This document shows, piece after piece, positions 1 through 10,818 of a stretch of 25,618 nucleotides of DNA (position 1 is its first letter; each line of letters starts with the position of its first letter). A program made the translations under genes and the position numbers. This stretch comes from Chara braunii (lineage: Eukaryota > Streptophyta > Charophyceae > Charales > Characeae): assembly GCA_003427395.1 (NCBI GenBank), contig BFEA01000721.1, positions 177,204-202,821 on the forward strand, in the 5' to 3' direction. Below the pieces are notes generated by a model that was given only the letters and a program-made list of their open reading frames with translations, ran no database searches and was not told the DNA's origin.

Positions 1-80
<80 letters not shown>
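1..80. repeat. (AG)n microsatellite
   Basis: A perfect AG dinucleotide run fills the first 80 bases and begins at the window edge, so its true length is unknown. It may belong to the outer part of the adjoining LTR, but that cannot be told from here. Confidence 0.98.
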
Positions 81-86
<6 letters not shown>

Positions 87-282
87 GAATGAGTGGTACA
101 AGATCCATGAAACACACACTTAAGCCGACAAGCACTCAGACAGGCACGCAGACCAGCAAGCAAGCACACACACAGACGTAGAAAACTCAGCAGAAAGCGG
201 GAATCTCAGCAAGGCATTCATTCTAGCGGCAAAACTCAGAAATCAGCTGTGTTCTCAGTCTGTGTTTGGGCAGGTCCTTACA
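81..282 (-). repeat. Partial 3' LTR (5' end of the LTR)
   Basis: On the minus strand the sequence directly after the polypurine tract begins TGTAAGGACC, a typical TG start of an LTR. It runs leftwards towards or into the (AG)n tract. The far (CA) end is not identified, and no second copy exists in the window to define LTR length, so the left boundary is nominal. Confidence 0.55.
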
Positions 283-300
283 CTCCCCCCCCCTCAAGAG
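283..300 (-). promoter_or_regulatory. Polypurine tract of the gypsy element
   Basis: The minus strand reads CTCTTGAGGGGGGGGGAG immediately before the TG of the putative 3' LTR. A G-rich purine run at this place is the plus-strand priming site of LTR retrotransposons. The position after the integrase C-terminus supports the call. Confidence 0.6.
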
Positions 301-602
301 CGAGGTCCCTTCGAGCGAGTAACTCAATCTGAGTCCCTCACAAACATATCGTAGGCAAACATAGCGAAGAACTTCCATGTATACTCGGTAGCAGTGAGCT
401 TTGTTGAGCTATTTGGAATGACATCGAAAACTATCTGTCGTTCGTATGCTTTGAGAACGCCAGGTGCGCTTCACAACAGCTCGTTGTTTGATATCCAGTA
501 GAGAACATCTAACGGGTGGTACATGAAGTGAACCTAGTATAGTCTGTTACGCCCTTTTCCCGTATGATTCGTAATTCTATCTATCTTGTGACCGCCATTG
601 AT

Positions 603-2395
603 TCAACGAGGGATCATATTCTCACAATATTTGAAGGATTTAGCATCATGGTATGGAAACCGTGTAGGCGCGTGAAAGACCGGGTGTGTGTGAAGATGGG
701 GAGGCATAGAAATCAACAATGAAGGACCAAAGTCATCCTCACCAACCACATCCAGAACTTCCCACGGACTGTAGTACAGAGGGAGAAGTTTACATGACCC
801 CCCCTCTTCCTTTGAAAATTCAGACATCTTGACCCAGACATAGCTTCCTACTTCAAAAGTCGTTGGTCTGCGACTTTTGCGCTTCTTGCTAGCATGATGG
901 ATAACGGCATGCTGTCGCTTGGTCATTGCTGCAACGACAACTTTGAGCAAGTGGAAAAAAAAAGGAGCAAGCGATCATGCTTGGGGTTGTAGCCAGGCCT
1001 GCCAGGCGTCAAACGAGTCGGCTGTTTAGGGAACAAGTGAGAGAGAGGGTTGCGGAACTTTCATCCGAGATGCATCCTGTTCGGCATCATACTGGTGGAA
1101 GAGTGGATGGAGTTGTTGTACAACCCCTTCACCACATACAACTCTTTATCCCATGTTTCCTGATCGAGAATGATTAAAGCACGGAGAAGCTGTATAACTG
1201 TGTGGTTGTTGGGAAGTGAAGTTCTTCCAGTCAACACTTATCAAGCGGGGTCTCGATCACGCACAATGGTTTTCAGGGTCTCGTACTGCAAAATGTACAT
1301 CTGATGGAATTCACGGATCATAAGGTTAGTTGGGGCATGAGGTGGGAAGGGAATCAGAATAAAAAATTTGGAGAAATGGTCAACAATCACCATCACTTGC
1401 AAATATCCATTCTTACTCAACTTACCCATGTCCATGAAATTGATAGAGACGAACTCTCCGGGGCCATCGGGAATGGGAAGGGGTTTCAGCAGCCCCATGC
1501 GATTTTACCTGGATGGTTTGATTTGTTGCCACACTTGACACTCAACCACAAACTTGTGAGATGATGCTTTCATACCAGGCGAATTAAGCTGTTGTAGCAG
1601 ATTTCCGTACATCTTCGTAAAACAGGAGTGTTCACTCCGGCGATGAGGGAAGTCCAAGAAGTGAGGTTGGAGAGGCTCATGGTTGGAACAATCATTTTTT
1701 CGTAAAGTTGGTAAATGAAACCCTCACATTCATGAAAATCAGGATGACTGTTGGGGTCAACCTTAAGCTGCTCAAGGATTGGACTGAGATCCGGATCCTT
1801 GGCAGATTGCTCTACCAATTCCTCCTAGAATTTTTTTCGGAGGTCATACGAGCTTACAAGGCAAGTCATATACTCTGGGTGGTGAGACTGCATCAACAAC
1901 TCGATTGTAACAACCCTTTTTGTGTCTCAATTGAAAATCAAAGATATCAATCCCGTGCAACCGGGTTTGTGTAGTGGATAAGGTAGTTTGCTCCTTGATC
2001 CACTTCCAAGTCTCATGATCTGAGAAGACTTTGAAGTGGCATTCCAAAAGATAGTGCCTCCAATGGTCTAGTGCCTCATGCAAAGCATAAAGTTCGTGCA
2101 TATAAAATATCTTTTCTTTGGACATGCGTTTGCTGTCGTATTCGAGTGGACGCAAGCTATCACCATCATTTTGTTGCAACATTGCGCCAATCCCGTATTG
2201 ACTCACATCCGTAGTGACTACGAATGTGAGTTTGGGATCTGCAATGCAGAGCGTAGGATGGCTCACCCAAGCCTGTTTCAAGGCTTGAGAGGAAGTCTCA
2301 CATACCTCGTCCCATGCAAAGGACACATTTTTACTGGTTAGTCTAGACAATGGGCGGGCATTCAAGAGTCACTGTAGACAAAATTCCAACATGAA
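603..2395 (-). pseudogene. Ty3/gypsy pol remnant: RNase H and integrase
   Basis: Minus strand 2365-1844 encodes an RNase H-like domain: it opens with ARPLSRLTSKN, the link after reverse transcriptase, and continues with VVTTDVSQYGIGAMLQQ, YALHEALDHWRHYL and FSDHETWKW. Then 1818-1570 resembles the integrase linker and zinc-binding region. 1498-1241 carries the integrase core start (FMDMGKLSKNG, VDHFSKF). About 1190-980 continues with NNSIHSSTSMMPNR. 950-603 is the integrase C-terminal module, ending with KLLPLYYSPWEV and HPVFH. The pieces lie in different frames separated by stops, so it is a pseudogene. The DNA 301-602 after it is untranslated 3' sequence of the element, in which I see nothing else. 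Confidence 0.85.
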
Positions 2396-2398
2396 CAC

Positions 2399-2505
2399 CC
2401 TCACGCTTCCTTCCGTCTGGCCGAAGGACCCCTGAACAACATTGATTGCTCCAGCAGTGTGGAGGATTGACTGTCAGTGCAATGAACCCAGATCGTGAAG
2501 ACAGT
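2399..2505 (-). mobile_element. LINE 3'-region fragment
   Basis: Minus strand 2473-2399 matches the 3' untranslated region of the LINE copies at about 7093-7160 and 19782-19850: it shares the GTCAATCCTCC start, GGAGCAATCAATG and GGGGTCCTTCGGCC blocks and the GAAGGAAGCGTG end. It abuts the gypsy RNase H homology directly. It lacks the terminal hairpin and A-tail of the other copies, so it is a broken piece; the outer limit at 2505 is approximate. Confidence 0.7.
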
Positions 2506-2732
2506 CGTCAACAATGCAAGGCCAGATGAATGTCAACCAGGTGATGATTACCAATAGTCAAAATCGTATCCAGACAGAAGAGATGAGATAATCATACACA
2601 GACGAAGGAGAGAGGAGGGAGATTAGACAAAGGAGAGGAATAAACAAGGTCCACTCCTGCTTCGGGCTCCCTTCTCGATCACCACCCCAAATAATCAATA
2701 GTCTGAATGCATATTCGAAGTCCTACTACAGT

Positions 2733-2975
2733 GTGCCACGTGGCACGTCTAATCAGTCTCTCATCAGCGCTGGAGCAATGTTGACATGAAGACAACCAAG
2801 TAAGTATCCACGACCTTTCCACAGTCCTGATCTCCTCCTAAAGTGACGATGAAACAGAACAGCAGTGCCGATCACGTAGTCCCAGCCATAGAACACGTGG
2901 CAGCAACCACGTCAGCCAATGATACACGTGGCAGCAGCCACATCAGCGACAGTGCATGGCAGCTGCCACGTCAGC
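2733..2975. promoter_or_regulatory. Cluster of ACGT-core (G-box/ABRE-like) sites
   Basis: Within 243 bp there are three CACGTG cores (2738, 2894, 2925), the last two in the ABRE-like form CACGTGGC, and two CCACGTCAGC boxes (2907-2916, 2966-2975), the complement of the TGACGTGG-type bZIP site. The first sits in the palindrome GTGCCACGTGGCAC. Such clusters bind bZIP or bHLH factors in plants. It is 1.5-1.7 kb upstream of the first recognised coding exon and could serve that gene, but it could equally be a transposon-borne control region. Confidence 0.4.
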
Positions 2976-3050
2976 ATGCCAAGAAGACAGGTGCAAGCCA
3001 ACCACCATGCCGGACCAGCAGCGCCTCGCCGAATCACAATGCCAGCGCCG

Positions 3051-3137
3051 CAGCGTTGAGCCAGCGTCGTAGAGTTGAGCCAGCGTTGAAGTCAACGCGT
3101 GAAGTCAGCATCAACGCGTGAAGTCAGCATCAACGCA
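3051..3137 (+). repeat. Short tandem repeats (GTTGAGCCAGCGT; 19-bp GTGAAGTCAGCATCAACGC)
   Basis: GTTGAGCCAGCGT occurs twice in 3054-3090, followed by a 19-bp unit, GTGAAGTCAGCATCAACGC, twice in direct tandem (about 3099-3136). The units share AGTCA and CAACGC blocks, which suggests local slippage growth. No coding meaning is seen. Confidence 0.7.
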
Positions 3138-4140
3138 AGACAGAATGAATATCAAAGCTAGGGAGGTCAACGCTTAAGTAGTGTTGACTCGGGCTCTGGA
3201 CCTTGGGTGCTGCAACCTTTAGCCGTCCAGATCTTGATGCAACGAAGGCCCAGATTGGCCGGAAACTGAATTCCCTTCGGCCTGGATGCTTGTCTGGGTA
3301 CCTGCGCACAACAAGTGAGTGTATCCAACCAAGGGCCTGGGCGCGGTACCTTTGACTCTACAGTTGACTTTGACCCTTGACTTTCCTGGGTGCAGCGTTT
3401 GGTCACACAGCCAAACGCGACAGACTCAGGCCTGGGCGTGTCTTGGTCACACAACCCAGCGCAGACCAACTTTGGTCTGCGTTGCCTGGGGCTGAGTTCT
3501 GGGCCCCAGACTACTTCTGAACAGGGTTACTGCAGTCAGCTTGCCTTTCATCTACCTTCCCTCTCAGGTCCAACTGTCTGAACCTTGTCATATTTATTGT
3601 GACAAACAAGACAGAGATAAACGATGAGGAAACCACACTCTCAGAACTTGCAGATTCAACGCCTTTTGTCATGGTTTTCAACTTTTCACGCAGCCTGTAA
3701 TGGAGCTTGCTGGAGTCTCTGTCTTCTCAAGCCGGCTTCTGAATTGTGCCGGGCTTTCCATTGTATACGGGAGCACCTTATGTCTGCTACCTTGCTGCCT
3801 GCCAGCCAGTCCTTTGTGAATTTTTCAAATTTTCCATGCCTCTCTGCTGCTGTTCCACGTCGTCCGTCATGTCGAGTCTTGTCTTCTGACTCCTAGCTAC
3901 AAGAGTTTTCTCTTTGGACTGATGGTTAAATGACGACTGCTTATGAGCTCATTTTCTTTTGCGAGCTAAAAAGTATGTTGTAACTTCTAACTGCAATACT
4001 AACCAACGTTCACTGAGGGTCAAAGTAGCGCCTTACCATTGGCAATTTTTGGATGAAGAAAAAGAAAGGAAATGTGATTCTTTTGTTGTGGGTGCTTCTT
4101 TTGGTGCAAGTGAGACCAGGGCATGTCAGCTTCAAAAGCT
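3138..4140. other. Unassigned upstream region, no gene recognised
   Basis: No open frame here resembles a known protein. Visible features are a run of TTGAC cores at 3364-3381 (W-box-like), two copies of a CCTGGGCG segment near 3337 and 3432 each followed by TTGGTCACACA-like sequence, and matching CCAAAC/TTTGG stretches. The region may contain the promoter and any 5' untranslated exon of the BT-like gene, but no TATA box or start site can be defended. Confidence 0.3.
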
Positions 4141-4240
4141 GTTCCAGTCCTGGTCCAGTTCTGGTCCGGCCTTGATCCAGTCCTGGTTCGACCGTGGTCA
4201 GTCCCTGGTCCGGTGGGGTTGGGTGTCCTGGTCTGGTTTT
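4141..4240 (+). repeat. Degenerate CTGGTCC minisatellite
   Basis: The motif CTGGTCC and near variants (CTGGTTC, TTGATCC, CTGGTCT) recur about every 10-15 bases in this stretch, often preceded by CAGT. It reads as a short, decayed tandem repeat. Confidence 0.6.
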
Positions 4241-4380
4241 ACCGTGGTATGCAGACTGTCAGCGCTGTAACAGGAAGGAGCTCAGAGTAAGGCCATTTTG
4301 GCAATTTGGAAGGGGCCTTTTTGCAATAATGACATTCACAGCCTCAAATCACCATCTCATGTATTATTCCTTCTTTTACC

Positions 4381-4405
4381 TTTTTTTTTTTTTTTTTTTT
4401 TTTTT
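4381..4405 (+). repeat. Poly(T) tract
   Basis: An uninterrupted T run of about 25. It lies 65-90 bases before a possible 3' splice site (TGTGACAG at 4463-4470) and could be part of a polypyrimidine tract if a 5' untranslated exon lies upstream. Similar long T runs recur at 11845, 13524, 14076, 20290 and 22880. Confidence 0.9.
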
Positions 4406-4478
4406 GGCCTCTCACTCTCTCAGGTATTTCTTCTTGAGTTGACCGTGTTATTCGATGTAACATGTGACAGGTACGACC

Positions 4479-4859
4479 ATGGGCAGCTGCACCCAGCAGC
4501 ACTTGAGCAGAGGCAGAGGTTTTGACTTCATGACTCAGTCAACAGCGTTGGTGTCAAGCCTGCTCAACCCCTTTATGAGAACGCAGGGTTGTGATGCTGC
4601 AAGCCTGAGCCCTCCTGAGGGAAGCATGCAAGCTGCAGAATCAGACTCGGAAAGTAGTGGAAGGGATGATCATGGCGCAACAGGTGGAGCCTTCGGGAGG
4701 ACTCGGTCTGCGAGGCGCAGATGTGACTCTGGCATGGAAGCTGTCCCCAAAGCAGTGGTTGATGTCTGGGACATGCTTGCTCGTGAAGGCCTGCATGCCG
4801 ATCTTCTGATTCAAACAGATGACAATGGAGGAGTGATTGCCGTTCACCGAGCAGTGCTG
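4479..4859 (+). CDS. BT-like gene exon 1: N-terminus and first half of BTB domain
   Basis: 127 codons. The ATG sits in ACCATGG, a good eukaryotic start context, and an in-frame TAA at 4458-4460 closes the frame upstream. Residues 1-90 are Ser/Gly/Arg-rich with no domain (SDSESSGRDDHG, RTRSARRR). From about 92 the BTB fold begins (VVDVWDMLAREGLHADLLIQ) and the exon ends within HRAVL, the helix-strand step typical of BTB domains. The donor is CTG/GTAAGT, phase 0. An AG at 4469-4470 could be an acceptor, so an upstream exon cannot be excluded; in that case 4479 may be an internal Met. Confidence 0.8.
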
Positions 4860-7800
4860 GTAAGTCTGAGCTCAGGGGTTTGCCTGCTGAATGATCTTGT
4901 CCACTACTGGTAGTAATCTTAATCTCAGAAGACAGAAACCCCCGTGCCCAGCTCAGTGGGTACACCTGGTCCAATGAGGTGTTGAAACACAGGCCTGAGT
5001 TCGAATCCGGATGAAACTAGATTAATGAAATTCCTGAATGGCCTGTGGCCGCTCGATTTCACAATGCTATCTCTCAAGGCTGTCGAACTCAGAAACAATC
5101 GTGAGAAAAGTTCAGAAAACTACCGTCTTCACTCGAATAGAAAGCCTGGTCGTTCATGTCTGGGCTGTTTTGGGTTATGAACAAAGAATGGGTGATAACT
5201 ACAGGACGGAGGAATCGAACGAGGCACAACAGACTAGATGACCATCGACCTCCCACGCCCTACTGGCCGGCTCTGCTTCGTTCATGGAGGAAAATAATGC
5301 CAAACAAAATAAACAAACCTAGATCTAAAGACGAAGTACTAAGGCAACCTTTATTTGGTAACGAATGGTTAACAAACGAAGCTGACAACCCACTCTTTCT
5401 CGAACAGAGGTGGATGTCATGGATCAAGAACGGTATTTGGAAAATAGACCATTTGTGGAATGAGGACAGAAAAGACTGGATAACGGAGCAAGAAATCACA
5501 GCCCGATTGAAAGGATGTTATAGACGAGGGACCAATCTCCACTGCATTCCACAGTTATGGAAAGACATCCTGGTTAAAGATGAATCATGGCAACCGGGCG
5601 AGCGGGGCCTCATGATTCAAGATACAGCGCTTACCAGGGCTTATCAATTCTCCCACACACAGCAAGGTCCGCACAATAGGGCCACTTTCCTCTCTTTCCC
5701 AATCTCCCTCACCAACTCAGACATGCCTGCGATCATAAACTGTGATATGGAATCGTCGGTGTTAGACCCCTTCCTCCTTAGGAAAATAAGAGTTCTAGGT
5801 AATTGGCCAAAATCAATATTCAGACCAGATACGGCAATTAGGGATCTGGAATTCGACCCGGCCGAATGGGCCTGGACACCAAGCTCCACCAGCATCTTCA
5901 AGACGAAAATCCCAATCCAAGATTACACAGTCAAACTAGGTTACAGATTGTCTTTAAAAACCAAAAACCCTGATCCGATTATAAAAGATAGATGGCGGAC
6001 CCTCGTGGGTCAGGAAGCAGATAAAATCACAAAAATTCATTGGGATAAATTCAAACGTATTAGACCAGTCAAGATTAGGAGCCTGCAATGGTTGATTGTC
6101 GACGCTGCCCTACCGGTGAATCAATGGTTACACACTNNACGGAAAACCACAGACCCTAACAGTTCTGAGATTTGCACAATCTGTACTGAAGGTATGGTAG
6201 AAGATGTNGTTCACTGCCTAATGCTCTGCAAAGAGGCGACCGAATATTGGGCCAGAGCTTCAGCACTCTGGAGCTCCCTCTTCACATCTCCTTTTCCCGA
6301 ACAACCGATCCAACTACTCCTCCTGACTAANATCCCCGATCAAGTTCGAAAGGCAGAGAGGATCTGGTTTGAACTCATCAGGAAAGTGACCATCTGGGTC
6401 ATATGGAAGGAGAGATGCAGCAGAACAATCGAAGGGCAGGCCAATCCAAGAGAGAAGGTATGGGCAGAAACCAGAATATTGATTCAAGCTGAGATTCTCT
6501 GCAGATGGCGGAAAGTCAAACAATCCTGGACTGAAGACGAAGAACAGAGGAAGGAGGCGAGGCGGAGATTCTATGAGAATTGGCTGGTAAATGGCAAGAT
6601 TGCAGAACTGCGTGAAGACCGGATATGCTGGAAAGACTGGCACAATTCAGCTTCGGAAAGGGGCATCCAACAATGGACAACTCTCGAGGGGGCAATTGCT
6701 TCTTAAGGCGACAAGGGTTTAAATACAGCTCTCTAAAAGCCAAATGACAAGGTTCAAGAAACCACGAGAGGAGGAAGAAAACGAGCTGAAAAGAAGTTAA
6801 TTCCGGAGCAAATACGGGGCATACAAAAGGAAATCGGACCAATATGGTCTAGAAGGAAGTGTCTCCCTGCCAATCTCATAATGGCCCATCGAAGGACAGC
6901 ATTGAAGGACTGAGGGTTTAGGGTTTACGAAGAAATGTTAGTTTATTCAAAGGGACTGGAAGACTAATTGAGAAGGAAACAGATCGGTAAGGTTTGATGG
7001 AGGGACTCTTTCTAGGATTACTGAGGATATCTGACAGATCTGGATACCAGGTCTGAGAGGAGAGAGATGGATAAGGCAAGCTGACAGTCAATCCTCCACT
7101 GTCGTGGAGCAATCAATGCTGTTCAGGGGTCCTTCGGCCGGACGGAAGGAAGCGTGAGTGAGTTCTCTTGATGTAATACCCTTTTGACTTGCCGGTGGAA
7201 TAGGAACTGGACTGACGCTCCCCAGAATAGAATGGAGCCAGGCCCATAAAGAAAGCTGTTTTTGGTGCAATTTTCAATCCAGATACGGTAGAAATGACCG
7301 GGTGTTCTATTCGGGTGAAAACGGTAGCACTGAAACTGGGTTTTAGTTAAGGACTAAAGTCAAACGCTTTTATCATTCTCGAAAAGTTGAGCATTTTGGA
7401 ATTTGGAGCATATTTCAACGTTAAAGCTGCACATGACCGAGGGCATCAGTTACGGAACTTAAAATTTATGTTATGAAGTTGTCTGTCAAGAATCCCGTAA
7501 AAGTTATGCCACCCATCATCGAGCTTCCACGGAATCGATGTTATGCAAACAACTGTCACGGATGCCATAAAGGTTTTGAATATTAGAGATGCTATGCTTT
7601 AACAGAGGCCTGATTTCTGGAGAAAGCCGTAATGATTTGCTCTGTTTTGCTTGGACTGTTGAAAAATAAAATCCCTCTGTTCTCGGTGCAGGGTTCCGGA
7701 AGGGCCCAGAAGATCTTTCTCAAGCATTAATCTTTTTTCATGACTACTGTCCCCTGTTTGTCAGCCACAGGACCCACTGCCCCCTGGTCTGGTCCGAACT

Positions 7801-10742
7801 ACCATGATGTGAATCCATTTCTTTCAAGCAGATGTTTATCCGCGTTGAGTTTCATGATTTTCATCTCCTTTATTCTAAGTTCGTTTCTGTCGCGATTGAC
7901 AGTTCGTCGTGTCAATCCAACACCCACCTGCTTCTGCTTCCGTTGCCAATCCGCTGGAGATGAGCCTTGGCGTGTGCAGTGTCCACTGTCCAGATCAGGG
8001 TCCGATGGCATCGCCCTGAGAATCTAATGTTGAAATATTATCTTCTTACTAAATTCTTAGGCTTTGCCAAGGGGCATATTTCCAAACAAGCAAGTGCTTT
8101 TTTTTTTGGATGACTGTGAATGAAACTATGCCCCAGGTACTTCCAGCAAAGTCGTCGTGTGATCATCCCGTTGTTTACTCAAGTTTGGCACAGACATGTT
8201 GTTCATTACACTTCGTCCTCCTGCTGCTTCTTCTTGCTGCTGCGTCTTCCTGCTTCTTCTTCCTCCTCCTTCCTTCTTCACCCTTATTCCTTCTTCTTCC
8301 CCGCAGCAAAATGGACACGACTTATTTTTGTTTACCCAAGGAAGTGTTGTGTTGGGTTGGAGGCGCACAAACTGACAAACTCATGGTGGGGACCACCACC
8401 AGCCTTGAAAAAGGGGCACGGCGGAGGACCAACCCTTGGTCAACCCCCAACCCTGTCTATGAGACCCAGCTGAATGGTTCATGGAAGTGAGGTGCAGGTT
8501 GGAATCGGACCTAGATGCGTTAGGGCAAGATAGTAAGAGTCACCTTTCTGATGGTGGGGACCACCACCATTCAATAAGAGTGCACGAACCAGGGCTTGAA
8601 GACAATGAAGAGTGTGAGCCTGGCCATGAAGTGGGTACAACCCCTGAAACACAATCTGTATTCTGCATTGCGCCCAATCTTGTCCACTGGGTTGGGAGGA
8701 CCCACCTTCTCCATCTACTCCGCTCCTTCCTAGATCGACTCACCTCATGAGGAATGAATTGTGGCTGACATTGTTCATGAGACATTCCAAAATGGCGTAC
8801 CTCATAACATGAACAAGTGCGAAAGAATTGTACCTTGAAGCAATGGGGGACAACGACTTGTTGATGATAGCTCATCCTGTTTGCAACAGCTGAAATGCTG
8901 TTTGCGTTTTTTTTGTATCGCACATTGTGTCCTCCACGAGAGTAAAGTCTCACATAAAGTGCAAACGTTTTCTACATGAAGTGTGCTGAAGTAATCTTGT
9001 TTGGATTTTTTTAACGCGCCGGTGTCGTAACAACCACTTGTCCCCCAAACTCTTCGGTTTGGTACTTTGATTTTCAGGTCGCAAACTCTTCTGTCCTTAA
9101 ATCCCTTCTTCAAAGACTTGGTGCAGGCAGCAACAAGACCCCGAAGATTGCTCTGAAAGGAGCCCCGTCATCTGCCATAAAGGCATTCATAAGGTTTCTT
9201 TATTGTGGAAGGTACATTGTCATTAATCAGCACTTCCAGATCGTTTGATCCGACTTCCATTGAAATTCAATCCCATTCAATGTGTGTCCCTTAAAATGCT
9301 TGTGTTTAGTTGCTGCAGTGATACCTCTCAGCCAAAAAGGCATTCTGTTACGGGAAGCATCACAGAGCATCCAAATTGTCTTTTTTTTTATTTTAATAAT
9401 CGGCACTGTGTATGTCCAGCGGGAAAAGGAAAATGGCCCTGATCAGTGAAGGGTCCACCCTTGGGAGATGGTTCCGATCTATTTGTGGGGAACAGCACGT
9501 GCTGGTAAATGGGCCCAGCGTCCCATGGCTGACATTGAACAGGCCCCAGGAAAAAAAACAGAACAGCGTTGATTCTGCGGGACCCGGGAGTGATCTGAAG
9601 TATCGACTGTCTGTGTTTTTTGGGCTGGACAGAGGAAGAAGGCAAAGCGCCTGGCTCGAGCTTTTCGTCATTCCCTGACTGCTACCGTCTTCACCCGAAT
9701 AGAATGCCCGGTTATTTTAGCTGTATCTGGACTGAAAAGTGCACCAAATACGGCTATAAGGACTGGGTGTTCTATTCGGGTGAAGACGGTAGTATGAAAC
9801 TCCTCTCTCTCACCCCAAACCAAGATAGCTTGACAAAACAATTTCCTGCTGGGGAGAAAGGCTCAGCCAATTCTCTGGCCACTCTCATCGGGAAGGCATG
9901 GACAACAATTTCCTGCTGGGGAGAAAAGCTCAGCCAATTCTCTGGCCGCTCTCATCGGGAAGGCATGGACAATGTTACACCCGTCTACATATGAGAGGTC
10001 GTGGGTTGTCTTTAACTTTTGCTTCTCTTTCCCTAGGTCCACTTATGAGCTCTATATTGTCCATCGTACTTGGCTATCTATCACGATCAGAGTTTCAATA
10101 CACTGTTATCTTTTAAGGGTGATCCGCGTCTGGGCTGGGCCTGGATGCACCTGGAGGCGAAGTCTGCTGAGCCCTTGATGAAGGTTTGGATGTTGCACAT
10201 CTGAGGGTCAGTTTAACCCCAAAGTGGTACCCTACAGGGCAATCTCTTTATTCGACATATTTACACCGGGCTATCCTTGATGTGTGTGACTGCCAAGACA
10301 AACGAAGTTTGCTCAGGAAGTCCTACTCGTGTAACTATTGCCCTCATTTACCAAATGCAATAAATACACTAAGCCCTAAACACCTCTATCCGATCTCACA
10401 CTGTTCTGTTGACTTTGGGGCTCTAGAAACTGCTTTTAGTTGACATCATCCTGGCTGAGGCTGAGTTGACAGTGTGGCACAGGGCTAGGAGCCTCACAGA
10501 CCTTCACTTAGATTTTTCCGGCGTTCTTGTGTGTTACTCTGTGGTTTATATTCGGTGGGTGTGACACTGTGACAAGACTGGCATGCCCCAGTACACGATC
10601 TCACTCTTTTCTGTCGACTCTTGGGCTCCAGAAACTGCTTTTATTCATTCGGCCTCATCCTGGCGGAGGCTGAGTCGACAGTGTGGCAAGGGGCTAGGAG
10701 CCTCAGACCCTTTCGCTTGGATTTGATCACGTTGTGTTTTCC

Positions 10743-10818
<76 letters not shown>

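Larger units (their letters stand above)
81..2398 (-). mobile_element. Decayed Ty3/gypsy LTR retrotransposon (3' part)
   Basis: Read on the minus strand, this stretch holds in order the RNase H, integrase zinc-binding/linker, integrase core and integrase C-terminal regions of a Ty3/gypsy polyprotein, then a polypurine tract and the start of a 3' LTR. RNase H before integrase is the order expected of pol in this superfamily. Gag, protease and reverse transcriptase are missing: homology stops at about 2398, where a LINE 3' fragment begins. No matching 5' LTR or primer-binding site is visible to the right, so this is a truncated relic and cannot be autonomous. Confidence 0.85.
5174..7254 (+). 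mobile_element. 5'-truncated L1-type LINE (copy 1)
   Basis: This holds the C-terminal half of a LINE ORF2 followed by about 550 bp of 3' untranslated sequence ending in the family's terminal hairpin (GCTCCCCAGAATAGAATGGAGC, 7217-7238). It is flanked by GCTGTTTTGG (5164-5173) and GCTGTTTTTGG (7255-7265), which I take as the target-site duplication. The flanks together form the interrupted MITE, so both ends are well placed. 5' truncation is the usual outcome of target-primed reverse transcription. No long A-tail is present, only ATAAAGAAA. Confidence 0.82.
5121..7326. mobile_element. Mariner/Stowaway-like MITE split by a LINE
   Basis: The left end (TA at 5121-5122, then CCGTCTTCACTCGAATAGAA) and right end (TTCTATTCGGGTGAAAACGG, then TA at 7325-7326) are inverted repeats. 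With the middle removed they make an element like the intact copy at 9685-9789, but in the opposite orientation: 7261-7324 matches the reverse complement of that copy, including TTTGGTGCA and TCCAGATAC. The TA on both sides is the Tc1/mariner target signature. The middle is a LINE insertion (about 5174-7254). Confidence 0.8.

Noticed and set aside
2843-3121. 92-codon frame over the ACGT-box and tandem-repeat region
   Set aside because: Composition follows the repeated DNA motifs and no protein family resemblance is seen.
8110-8490. Open frames of 117-126 codons with Ser/Phe/Leu runs
   Set aside because: They translate a TTC/CTT-rich low-complexity stretch; no domain and no splice support.
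9840-9973. CRISPR-like or satellite array
   Set aside because: Only two contiguous copies, no spacers, in a eukaryotic intron.
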